Shown here one piece after another: positions 25,140-36,910 of a stretch of 64,000 bases of DNA. Each line of letters begins with the position of its first letter. Positions within the stretch are counted from its first letter, which is position 1. The position numbers and the translations under genes are program-made. The notes under the pieces were generated by a model, which was not told the origin of the DNA, searched no databases, and saw only the letters and a list, made by a program, of their open reading frames with translations. This stretch comes from Perilla frutescens (taxonomy: Eukaryota; Streptophyta; Magnoliopsida; Lamiales; Lamiaceae), in NCBI GenBank assembly GCA_026008535.1, contig BRKX01000002.1, forward strand, positions 61,625,170 through 61,689,169, given 5' to 3'.

Positions 25140-25606
25140 TATATTTTAAGAATAGTGACATTATGTGATCACTTTTGTATTAGAATGAGTTGAACCAATT
25201 GATAAATGAGAAAATCTTGTAAGAGTTGTAACATTGTGCAATCACTTTCGTATTAAATGAGTTGAGAAACATGAGATCCTTGTAATAGTAATTACATTAT
25301 ATAGTCAATTTCATATTAAAATGTGATGAACGAGTAGAGAAATGAGAAATGCTTGTAAGAGTAGTAATTGTCTAGCCATTTTCATATCAGGTGTATAGAG
25401 AAAGGTGAGAATTTTGTAAAAGTTGTGATATCATGTAATAGTTGTGGCATTATGTAGACACTTTCGTGTCAAAATGAATTGAAAAAAAATGAGAATCTTA
25501 TAAGAGTAGTGACATTGTGTAGTCACTTTCATATCACAATGGATTGAATGAGTTGAGAAACGTGAGAATCTTGTATGAGTTGTGACATCGTGTGGTCACT
25601 TTTTGT
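25140..25606. repeat. Minisatellite, about seven degenerate 65-85 bp units
   Basis: A unit built around GTGACATTGTGTAGTCACTT, then CATATCA, then GAGTTGAGAAA and GAGAATCTTGTAAGAGT recurs about seven times. Unit starts lie near 25147, 25226, 25297, 25362, 25440, 25508 and 25584. Units vary by substitutions and small deletions. No open frame spans the array. Confidence 0.75.
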
Positions 25607-26656
25607 AACAGATATATGGTCTTATAATTGTATTCACTACCTCACATCTAATACCTTTATCTATTAATGTCTAATCAATCTTCTAGTTATATCTGAAAAC
25701 ATCCTCTTGTCAAGTTCATTTGGAAATTTCTTAAGAATGTTACGACAAATAAATTCCTCATATTGGGAGATTTGTATGAAAAGATCTATGTTGGCTCGAA
25801 TTCAAGTTGTCGAGAAAGCAACAAAGAGTCCTACATGCATGCATAAGAATAACTGAAAGCTTGCATCAAAGCAGTGCTTCAAATGAAGATATTGTGAGTG
25901 TTAGAAGTAATTATAATTTGAATTGTGAGCATTGATATTTTAGTTTGAGATTAATTTTGCTACAATCATGTATTTTGCGTAAAAGAGTTCAACATGAAGA
26001 CCCTTTTACAATCGGTACATTAGACCGAGATTTCAATAATATTAGAGGATCTGATTCCGATTTATCATGTTATTAAATCAATTTTACTGTTTGTTATTAT
26101 TTGGCATATATTTTATTTTTAATACTTCAAATGTATCTTTTATTTTTAATGTTTGTTAGATAATTTTGTGATATGTCACATAGTCCTATTTTCATTATTC
26201 GAAATGTGTTCTTTATTTTAATTTAAATGTTAATATTATAAATATATTTTAATTTTTATGACAATGTTGTTCTTTAATTTTTACAACTATATTTAAATTA
26301 TTCTCCTATAAAAAAATTAATTACATAAATATAAAACATACAAAGAATTATTAATACAAAATAATACTAGTAATATATAATATATTATAATTTAGAACAT
26401 TTTTGTGAAAATGTTAATAGTTTGGACATAATCCATCATAAGTTTGGAAAAGTAGTTAGATAAATATACAAGCAAAATACAGTGTGTATAATACAACACA
26501 AGCAAAGTGTTCTACTTTCACCGTTTATTTAGATATAGTATAGTTGATGGGCATGACATGGTTGGATTGATTTTCTTCCGGCAATCAATTCCTCCTCCGA
26601 GTTTGTGATTTCCTTGAATCTAATTCCAATTTTTTCTTCACGCCACGAACAAAAAA
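25607..26656. other. AT-rich intergenic DNA, promoter side of the next gene
   Basis: Nothing coding recognised. The final 100 bp before 26657 look like a 5' UTR (TC-rich, less AT-rich). No distinct TATA box was chosen. Confidence 0.4.
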
Positions 26657-29600
26657 ATGGCGAAGCCCTGGTCATCAAGATTTATCATCCGCTCCTTCCA
26701 TCAAATCGCATCAAAACCTTCAGCGACCGGCAATCCCACGAGTAGCGGCATTTCCAATTTCATCACAGGCACCCCTAAAGTGATCGAAAACCCTAGTTTT
26801 TCTTCATGGCTGTTCAACTCCCAAAGAAATCAGTTCTCTTCATCAGCTACTCCGATGGGTGTTTTGGGGAAATTACACGCGCATCCCGAATTGTTGCCGC
26901 GTAGGAATTTTGTGGGGTTTAGGTATTTTTCGCTTAATCGCGGGATGGGTTCCAAGGATTTCGCTTCAAAAGTTGCCAAAAAGCCTGCTTTGGCTGTTAG
27001 GAATGCGTTTGGACGGTATAAGGAGGCGGCGAGGCTGCAGATTGAAGCGTTCTGGAAGAGGAATTATATGGTGGTGCTGGGGGCTGGTGGGTTGGTTGTT
27101 TGCATTTTGCTGTGGCGGCTGCTGTTTGGGATCGCGACGACGTTTATTGGGTTCTCGGAGGGCATGGCCAAGTATGGGTTTCTGGCTCTTTCTTCCGCCA
27201 TTGTTGCGTTTACTGTGAGTTGTTCCTCGCTTGTTCTAGTTCTAGATGATGAATTGTATGAGCTTTGCATTTAAGTTATGCGTTTTTTGTTGGTGGTTGG
27301 TTTTTGGTTGATGATTTGATGGTGTGGAAGAGAGTTTGCTATAAGATTTTAAGGTGGCTGGTGTCTGCCTTTAACTCTTGATTGTTGTGATTTGTAACAG
27401 TGAATTGTTATTTACTTTATCTCGCAAAATATACAGTGCATTTTACTAGTGGTTAAGTGCTGTGTGCCTCTGGAGCTCATAGAGTGACTTTGAACTCTTA
27501 CTGCAGTTATCCTTGTAAATGCAGGCTTGGATCAATGTGTCTTATTAATAAATTGAAATCTGGTCAAGCCAGTTGGATTTTATATATTAGGAGCTCTAGG
27601 TTATGAAGATTATCTGGTTTGCTTGAGCTAGGCTCTTTTCTTATAAAAAGTTAACTGCCCTTCTTACAATGGCTTATGATTCTCCATTCAATACAGTCCC
27701 CGTCCTCAAGGCCTCATGACTCTCAGAATATTTTGAATTCTCAAATACTAACTTTTGAGATCTCTCTCTCAAAAAAAAAAAAAAACTTTTGAGATCTCAA
27801 TTTTTTGAGCTCACAATTTTTCCCAGTGATTTGTTTGCTTTAATATTATATATCAGCAAATTGTAAACAATCAGAATGTCTAAAGAAAAACTCTGGGTTC
27901 ACATGCATGATGTGTAGGTATTATGCATGTATACAGTTCAGCATTTCGAATAAAGTGCATCTCCTTGATAATCCTCATTTTACTTGCATTACTGAAAACT
28001 TGTAAATCCACAACCAGAAGGAGAAAAAAGTGAACGAAAAAGATCACATCGAGGCTTATCCACCGAATCTTAACATACAAGAAGACCAAAGGGAAATAAA
28101 TTTCAGCTGGGTGGAAGCTTTAGTTGTCTAAATAAATTATCTGCTCCTTCACAGACAACTTATAGTTCAAAGTCTACTTAATCATATTCTTTAAGTTGCT
28201 TGTTTTGTTTCGGGACGTTCCTTGGTGTTTTTCGCATAAATCTCATAATAACGAAGCTGAAATGCCAAGGTGCTGGTTTTAGCTTGTAGTTTTTCTTCTT
28301 TGTACTGTGGTTATCTGCTCACCATTTTTTCTGCTTTCCTTCCCTTATGTTCTTACTCCATATCTAAGTTGACTAATGGATACTGTCCTTGCAGTGCGAT
28401 TAAAAGGTTGATGTTGAAATTCAGCTACCATTTTAATGTGGAGTTTAGGCTAACACTTCAAATTCTTTCAAGCAATTGAATGGCAAACAAGGACTTTAAG
28501 GGAAAGGGGAAATGAAAGGATGGAAATTTCTCAGGCATTTTATACAAATAACTTGATTAGGGAAATAAGAAAGCCAGTTGTCCAGTTATCAATTCTAACT
28601 TAAAAATATCCTTTCTCCCAAGAAAATAATTGAAACCTTGTGCCTACTTTCTCTTTGATGCATTCTTTTTTTTTTTCAATTAAATAGCCATCTATGATGA
28701 TCACACTACAATTTTTCTTACATTAAGGGCTTATACTTCCGTTCGAGATTCACTGTGAACCCAGACAAAGTTTACAGAATGGCCATGAGGCAGTTAAATA
28801 CATCAGCTGGCATTCTTGAGGTAATGGGTGCACCACTCACGGGAACGGACTTGAGAGCCTATGTGATGTCAGGAGGGGGCATTACCCTGAAGAATTTCAA
28901 ACCTAGGTTGGGAAGCAAAAGATGTTTTCTTATTTTCCCTATTCAAGGTTCAGAAAGGAAGGGATTAGTCAGTGTTGAAGTCAAGAAGAAGAAAGGCCAG
29001 GTTTCTTTCAATTCCGGCCAAGCCTGTTATTCTTTTTGAAGATACTGTTTAATATTCTATGAATTACTGCCTGTTATTGTATTTTCTTGCCCAATTATCA
29101 ATGCATTAGTTTATGATTTTTCACATTCTATAAATTGTGACTTCCTGCTTCCAGTTACGTTTCTAGTTACTTCATGAACCAGAGGATCTGGTTTTGACTT
29201 GTATAAAGTTTTCAACTCTTACTTCAAAGGAGAAGCAGCCATCAGTAACAGGCTCCTCCCGATAACAGTTTAGGCTGTCTTCCATTTGTGGCTTTCTAGT
29301 TGCATGGCGCATCTGTGGGATGGAACATTTTTATGTGGATAAATTTTGAGATTTAGACTTTCCTAGAATTGAAGGAAATTATTTTGTTAATCTTATAATT
29401 TACGTAATGTATAAATGTTATGCAGTACGATATGAAACTTTTGGCAGTGGATGTTCCTATGGCAGCTGGACCTGACCAACGCCTGTTCTTGATCGGGGAT
29501 GAAGAAGAGTACAGGATTGGTGGTGGTTTAATTTCTGAACTGCGAGATCCAGTTGTCAAAGCATTGGCAGCTGCTAAGGAGTTTGAAGCACGTGACGAGA

Positions 29601-29695
29601 AGGAGGACGAGGAGGATGACGCAAGGGAACTTGAAGAAGCAGAAAGAAAACATCGAGAAGAAGTTGAAAAGCTTCAAAAAGACCAATCTCAATAG
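26657..29695 (+). CDS. Coa1/Tim21-like mitochondrial inner-membrane protein
   Basis: Three exons, 26657-27214, 28728-29000 and 29426-29695, join in phase 0 to 366 aa. The N-terminus is Arg/Ser-rich with almost no acidic residues (starting MAKPWSSRFIIRSFHQIASK), as expected for a mitochondrial presequence. A basic amphipathic region precedes a membrane helix at about residues 138-160 and a second at about 168-190. A soluble domain follows, containing VNPDKVYRMAMRQLNTSAGI and LIGDEEEYRIGGGLISELRD, and ends in a Glu-rich coiled-coil-like tail. The arrangement resembles the Coa1/Tim21 group, which assist cytochrome oxidase assembly or presequence import. That family name is from memory of the fold and plant homologues, so the exact role is uncertain. 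All key parts appear intact. Confidence 0.82.
27440..27520 (+). mobile_element. Possible decayed SINE in intron
   Basis: CTAGTGGTTAAGTGC (A-box-like) and CTTTGAACTC (B-box-like) lie about 45 bp apart in intron 1 of the Coa1/Tim21-like gene. No tail or duplication confirms it. Confidence 0.25.
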
Positions 29696-30508
29696 CTGTC
29701 ACAAGTGTATGCGTCCCGATCTGTTATCCACTACCCTTTTTTGCATTCCCCCTGCATGCGTTGTTTTCTCTTGACAAAATAGTGGTGTTCAACCTTTTGA
29801 TTCAATTATAGCAGCATCTTGAGTTAATCTCACCGTTTTTGCGGACATTGTATAAAACTTGCTGACAGAAAGGCTGATATTGCCTTTGTAACAGGTCTCA
29901 CATTGTTTTTTTTGCCCTTTTCCTATCTAAATAAAAGAGGATTTCAGTTGTTTGTGTTTTGAATCCCGATTTTCTAACTAGAAGGAAACAGAAGTTTGGC
30001 TCTTTTCTTGAAGATCTTTTGCTGTTGCTAGTAATGACAAGGATGAAATTAGCTGAGAGGTAGCAGGAAAACGTGTTGCGGATGAGAAAAGCGATTATGG
30101 TTTTAGCTTTTACCCTGACATTCCAACTGGGCTGGAATAATATTGAGCTTGGGCCCAATAAAAAATCCTTCTGACTCATTGTATATTTATTTATTTAAAG
30201 GATAGTTGTTTATTATTATTATTATTATTATTTAAAAATAACTAAACCTAAACTATTGTAGAAATTTAAAGATAAAAATTTGTGTGAGTCCGTCTTACGT
30301 GTTAAAATTTGTAAGACGAATTGAAATCTGAATTAAAATCATGTTCAATAGCACATTTTGTAATTTTATTGATGTTTGGATCCAAATATTGACCCTCGTA
30401 TTACGAATTTTGACTTGTAAAATGGTTCAGACAAGACTTCCTCAAGTTTAAATTTTATTTAAATAAAACTTTCCTAGAATAGTTATCCTAACAAAATAAA
30501 TCAAATGA

Positions 30509-30548
<40 letters not shown>

Positions 30549-32999
30549 AAATATGTCAATTAAAATACTATGAATAATGCCTAAAATTATTATACAAGTA
30601 AAATCATAAAATAAAAGAATAAATAAATAAGACGTAGGTGAGAAATGAGTGATTTTATAGTGAAATTGATGAAATTAGGAAAGAACTATTAGAGATGGGT
30701 AAATTCCACCTTAAGGTGGTTGTACTGCCTCGTTCCATTGTCCAAACGACACATGTCTCTGATCCACTAATTTTGGTCATCTCTACCTTATTTTTTCCTT
30801 TGTCCGACAATAAATGTTTTGGTCAAAAATTTCGATTCACCGAAAAATTTATTATGATACTTCAACTATCATATTGCGATATTTCAGCTATCTATTATGA
30901 TAGTCAAATACCGAATTTTCTTTATCAATTGACTGATAAAAATTGAAAATAGCAAAAAAATTGCATGGGTGCAGTTACTATAAATAATGTAATTCCAATA
31001 TTTATATCGATGATTGAGCATAGTTAATGTGATGTAACTTGAAATTATTATTTTTGAAAAAACAACTAAGGTTGAACATTATTATCATGAAATGTACATA
31101 ATTTTGGTTTTTTATTTATTACTTATATGTTCTTAATGTGTGATGTTAATTATATTAGTTTTATCCTTTTTATTTTCTCATATCTTTTTTTACTAGCTAG
31201 CTATTATTTATCATGTTTTAAATTATTTAATTGTATAATATTATAATGTTGTTATTTTTTTAATAAATAATGAAGACTTTAAAAATGAAATATGAACATG
31301 AAGTTGAAAGATCTTCAACTATTATTGTTGAAGTAGACGAAGATTGTACTTCAAATTAGATCGGAGATTGAGCTATAATTAGATTTATGATTTATTTTGA
31401 AATTGAAGATTAATGTAATTTATCATTTCATGTATTGTTGATTTCTTTATTTGATGCACTACGATGTTAATTAAATTTTATATTCGTCATATATTTTTCA
31501 TTTTATGTTATTTTTCGTGTTTTATTTATTTCAAAAATAAGAGATGGTGATTATTCTTTAGAATTATCAAGATATAATTTATACATGTGAAAAAAATTCG
31601 TTCACATGCCGGCCCGACGGCTAGCCCGAAAACCGAAATGTTAGAGTTAGGACTAAAAATTTCCAGCTCAAAAAAAAATTTAATCGACTAGGCCCGAACC
31701 GAATAAGTCCGAAACCGAGTAGGATTGACCCGAAACCGAACGGGTTGATCCGATTGACATCCTTAGATATACTCTTAAGACCATTATTTTGTTCATAGAA
31801 AATGTTGTATTGCCACGTGTACGAAAAAGCTATCAACTTGTGTAGAACGGTACACTATATATAAATTCTCAATTAAAACTACATTGATTTCATCCAGCTT
31901 TTGTTCTGTTATTTATATACATAACACATCAATAGCCATAAACATCTCAGCACAAGCTAACGAACAAACCAACATTTAAATAAGCAAAATTTTGTAAGGC
32001 CATAAATGCAATTTGTTAACGTTGATGCCCATATGGCCATATGAATAACACTCAAATTTCCAGCTCATAATTATTTCCCCCTTATGACAATTGACAATAA
32101 CTTAATTACGCCAACGTTTAAAAATATCATAACTTTTTTTTGCTCTATAATGTGGCATTAATTCTTTGGTGACCAACCCCTAATCTTCCTTTCAAGAAAT
32201 AGTGGACCGTTGGGGCACAGCATTTCAAATATTCACCATATATACATGCATATGCATGCTGCAAATTAAATTCAACAAAAAACATAAATATTCTTGAGAG
32301 TTGTAAGATTTTGTGTTGTTTCTTGGATTACCCCAGGCGCGCAAGAATTGATTTTGAATCAATTATTTCTTTTTTCCTCAGCTTTTTGTAAGTTCTATAT
32401 ATCTTAATCTACAACTGTCTCATGCACTTTATGTTGCGATAATCCAAATTACAATACTCAAAATGCAAACCTTGTTTCAAATGATTATGCACTAGCTACT
32501 CCTTGATTACTACTTTTTGATTAGGAGTAAGAAGCTATATATAATTCCATTGGCATTATACAGCGTTTAGTTTAATACAAGTTAATCATTTGTTTATTTC
32601 TGGAATGTTTAATTGTAAGCTGCATAAATTGAGTAGTCCTCTTCTCTTCCTCGTTTTCAACTTCTTTTTGGTTTATTTGAGTGTAAAAAAGAAATTCAAA
32701 TCGATTAATTTTCTGGGACACGACAAATAACTCAATCATTGTTATTTATTATAATGCGATTTCATTTTTGTTATAACTTAGGAAAATTGGACAGGCTACT
32801 TTGTTAGCACGACCAAAGTGGCAACCCAACTTTTGCTTTAGCTTTTGCTTTTTTGTGAATGAATTCCTTCTTTTTTCCCAGTATGGATTCTTGATTCTTA
32901 ACTATTTCTCAGCTTTCCAACGTGCTAAACTTGTGTGACGATTTATAAATAGACTTCTAAATGTTGAATTTAAATATAATTAGATTTGCATTTTTATAT

Positions 33000-33035
<36 letters not shown>

Positions 33036-33587
33036 GGGGGTTTCTGCTTTTCCACCACCATAAAGTCAATAAATAGTTTGCTTTTCGTAACTTTAGCTTT
33101 TTGAAAATAAAGGACCTCGAAATTAAGCTACAACTCAAATAATTGATGTCTTTGTTACTAAGTAAGCTGAAGATCTTGCCCACTGAGCTCTTTCCTGTTT
33201 CGGTTCATATTTGAATGACTATAATGAGTATTGCATTTGTAACATTTAATTGAATTCATAATACATAAGTATTGCATTTGTAATGCTTGATGAAAGACTT
33301 TGGTTAAGTTCATCTCATGTCAAGAAATTTAAATTCACATTTTAATTTAATGTGAAAAAACATCTAAAGTGAAGCATAGTGGTTTTGCTTTTCTACTCGA
33401 AAAAGTTTGAAAAAGAATGATTCTCTTGCCTAAAGAGCTGAGAGAGCAAGGTATTAACGAGTAGTAGTTAAATTAAAATTTGAAAAAATTGCAAAAGGAG
33501 AAAATTATTTTCAACCATTTCAGTGGTACTTGCTTGCTCCTCTGCTAACTCTATCATGCTTCTTGTAGAGAGAGAAAACTGAAAGAG
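29696..33587. other. Long intergenic region with decayed repeats
   Basis: No gene recognised. Contents: (ATT)n near 30210-30231; (TA)n at about 30511-30536; a possible MITE near 30275-30450 whose ends carry GAGTCCGTCTTA and a related inverted motif; and a hAT-MITE-like half at 31600-31770 rich in CCGAAACCGA and CCCGAACCG. The part beyond about 32300 is the promoter side of the receptor kinase. Confidence 0.4.
33000..33034. repeat. (ATA)n microsatellite
   Basis: About eleven uninterrupted ATA units, 780 bp upstream of the receptor kinase start codon. Confidence 0.92.
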
Positions 33588-33814
33588 GTAAGTTCCACTG
33601 CATTGTTTTTTCTTGCTTTTAGTTGCAAAGTTAACAATCATCAATTCATCATGTCCTTACCTTGATAAACTGTTTTCTTCCTGAACTAAATTCAGTTAGC
33701 TTCTAGTTCTATTTGAATGATCAATTATTACTTATACTGAATTAGACATTGGATTATGTTGTTGGTAGCTGAAGGTTCTCAAATATATTTCAATCTTCAA
33801 CACTGAATCTCCCA

Positions 33815-35797
33815 ATGAAACTCAAGTTTCAGTTGGCAGCATTAGCTAGTCTCATTCTGCTACTATCATGTTCAACACGTATCAATTCGGATCTCATCTC
33901 CGACTCCAATGCTCTACTCGAGTTTGCTGATGCAGTTCCACATGTTCGTAAGCTCAACTGGAATGCTGCTGATCCAATCTGCATTTCTTGGATTGGCATC
34001 ACTTGCTCGAGTGACAGAACTAGAGTGGCTGGAGTGCATCTTCCTGGAGTCGGGCTGTTCGGCTCTATCCCGGCCAATACAATTGGAAAGCTAGATGGCC
34101 TTAGAGTCCTCAGCCTAAGATCAAACTATCTCACTGGTGATCTCCCTACTGATATTCTCTCTCTCCCTTTCCTTCAAGCACTCTACCTTCAGCATAACAA
34201 CTTCTCAGGTGGTATTCCTCTCTTCCTCTCGCCCCGTCTCTCTGTGATTGATCTGTCATTCAACTCATTAAACGGTGACATCCCTTCATCTCTTGTGGAG
34301 TTGAAGAGGCTAACGGTGTTGAACCTCGAGTTCAACTCATTCTCCGGGAATGTGCCTAATCTTGACAGTCCTACCCTTGTGTCTTTGAATTTGAGTTATA
34401 ACTTGCTCAATGGCTCCATTCCTCAATCCCTTCAAAAGTTTCTACCTTCATCATTCATAGGGAATGCTCATTTGTGTGGTCCGCCTCTGAATGATTGCTC
34501 CGCCTCGTCTCCCTCCCATTCCCCTACACCTGAGGGCTTCTCTTCTCCTGCCATTTCTGCAAGAAAGTCGACAAGGCTTAGTACAGGATCCATAGTTGGT
34601 ATAACTGTCGGTTGTGCTTTCTTGATTTTACTACCTCTGGCATATCTGCTCTGCTGTCTGAAGAAGAAAGATGGCGGTGTTGCAACCAGAGTGATCAAAG
34701 TTAAGACCTCGGATAGTGTGAAGACCGAAAATCTCAAGTCCGAAGACTTTGGAAGTGGCGTGCAAGGAGCAGAGAAGATAAAGCTAACAGTTTTTGAAGG
34801 GTGTTCATTCAACTTTGATTTGGAGGATTTGTTGAGAGCATCAGCAGAGGTGCTTGGAAAGGGGACTTATGGCACGACCTACAAGGCCATTCTCGATGAA
34901 TCTACAACAGTTGCAGTGAAAAGACTCAAGGAAGTTGGGGTTGGGAAGAAGGAGTTTGATCAGTACATGGAGCTAGTAGGCAGGCTTGGGCGCCATCCAA
35001 ATGTCGTGCCATTGCTCGCATACTACTGCTCGAAAGATGAGAAGCTTCTTGTTTACGAGTACATGCCTGCTAGTAGCTTGTCTGCTGCCTTGCACGGTAT
35101 GCTACACAACACTTGACATTTCTATTAGATCATATATATGTAGTAGCCTTAACTGTATTTTTTGGTAGGCAATCGAGACATTGGAGGAGCGGGATTGGAT
35201 TGGGATTCGAGGCTAAACATTGCGTTGGGAGCAGCAAGAGGGGTTGCACACATCCACTCAGAAGGTGGTGCAAAGTTCATCCATGGAAACATAAAGTCCT
35301 CAAACATACTCCTAAGAGGAGGCCTTGATGGGTGTGTGTGTGATTTGGGGTTGAGCCCTCTGATGAGCTACACGGATGTGAAGTATCGTGTAGCTGGATA
35401 TCGAGCACCAGAGGTGATAGAGACACGAAAAGGTAGTCAGAAATCAGATGTGTACAGCGTAGGTGTGCTTCTGTTGGAGATGCTGACTGGGAAGAGTCCA
35501 ATAAGGTATCCAGGATATGATGAGGTGGTTGATCTGCCTCGGTGGGTGAGGTCCGTTGTCCGGGAGGAGTGGACTGCGGAGGTATTCGACGTGGAGCTGA
35601 TGAAGCATCAGAACATAGAGGAGGAGATGGTGCAGATGCTGCAGATTGCCTTCTGCTGTGTCGCCAAGCTGCCTGATGTCAGGCCCACCATGGATGAAGT
35701 GGTCGGGATGATTGAGAGGATTCGACATCCTGAAGTCGACAACAGGCCCTCTTCAGACGACAACAGGTCTAAGGACTCCAATGTGCAGACACCATGA
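33815..35797 (+). CDS. LRR receptor-like kinase, probably inactive kinase
   Basis: Two exons, 33815-35096 and 35169-35797, give 636 aa. In order: signal peptide (1-25), LRR N-terminal cap with paired cysteines (CISWIGITC), about five leucine-rich repeats, a Ser/Pro linker, a membrane helix at about 259-281 followed by Lys residues, and a kinase-like domain. The Gly loop is GKGTYGTTYK (from 348) and the VAVK lysine is K369. The catalytic loop reads HGN (466-468) instead of HRD, so the catalytic Asp is Asn; DFG is DLG (486-488). Size and motifs match the probable inactive receptor kinases of the At5g58300 type (LRR-III), which signal from the plasma membrane mostly through partners. A likely 5' UTR intron spans 33588-33768 (GTAAGT..TAG). 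The ligand is unknown. Confidence 0.93.
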
Positions 35798-36910
35798 CAC
35801 AGAGATGCAATGCTTACATTTTAGAATCATGCCTTACTTGTCTTGTCACTTGTGCTCCTGCAATTCCTTATTAAGGCCTATGCTCATAAATATAATGTTG
35901 TCAAGATTTCCTAAGAGGGATTGTTATTTCTTTCATCTCTTCTTACTTAAAAGAGTTAGAGCTGAATAATAACTTATTTGTGCTGGTATTTGGTTAAATT
36001 ATGTGTACTGTGTACATACTACATACTTGTTTCTATTATTGGAATTTATTCAATATGCTTATTCTTCTTTTGTTTCTCTCTCTCTCTCTCCCTCCCTCTC
36101 TGGATTACATCACCAATCTGGTTTTGTGAAAATTAACAATGACATCATCCATCACTACTGAACAGTGTTTTTCAGTTTGTCCACAATCATTATTTGCATC
36201 TGTATTATAACTTGATTAATTTCAGTAAGCTTCCAGCAATGTTTATTTAACAAAATTAGAGTATCTCCAGTACAATGCACGAATAAGATATGTATAGTTT
36301 TATTTGTTAAAAATTATAATTATGAAAGAAATATAAAAATTATTATAATACAATAAAAATTAATTTATAAGTATTGTGAATTATAGAAATTTTTGATTAA
36401 TTATATAGCATACACATGTGATGAATGACCATTGAGATTAAGACTAATTAAAAAATAATATTTAAACATAATTTTGAAATTCAAATTCAACTGGAATTAA
36501 GGAGAAAATACATTGCTACAGCATGCAATAATTCTTGTTTTCAAAGAAAGCATTTGATGTTTTTTGCTAAAATGAAATATTACTTAATGAATTGAATTTA
36601 ATAATAAAAAAATTAGTTTCCAAAACTTTATCCTCATAATCCAAAAGTATTTTATTTTACCATTAAACCCATATTGCAATTGAAGCAGTTGTGGTATAAA
36701 TGTAATAAGTTGGAAATGTTGAGGTATTATTTTATTCGATGCGTGAAATTAGGTGTATAATTATTTGGATATTTGAAAGTATGTGCAATGATTAGAGTAG
36801 TAGCAACTCAAATAGCAATCAAATCCCCTTCTCACTACTCAAAACATACAAAACCCGACAAAACCCAATCTGTGATAGCAGGCTACAACACTCACACACA
36901 CATTGCGAGA
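35798..36910. other. Intergenic region between kinase and reductase
   Basis: Starts with the kinase 3' UTR and ends with the reductase promoter and leader. A CT tract lies at about 36076-36101. GTATAAATG near 36693 is a TATA-like motif about 220 bp before the ATG, too weak to call. Nothing else is recognised. Confidence 0.4.

Noticed and set aside
25140..25606. CRISPR-like array
   Set aside because: Units are contiguous and diverged without unique spacers, and the host is a plant; it is a minisatellite.
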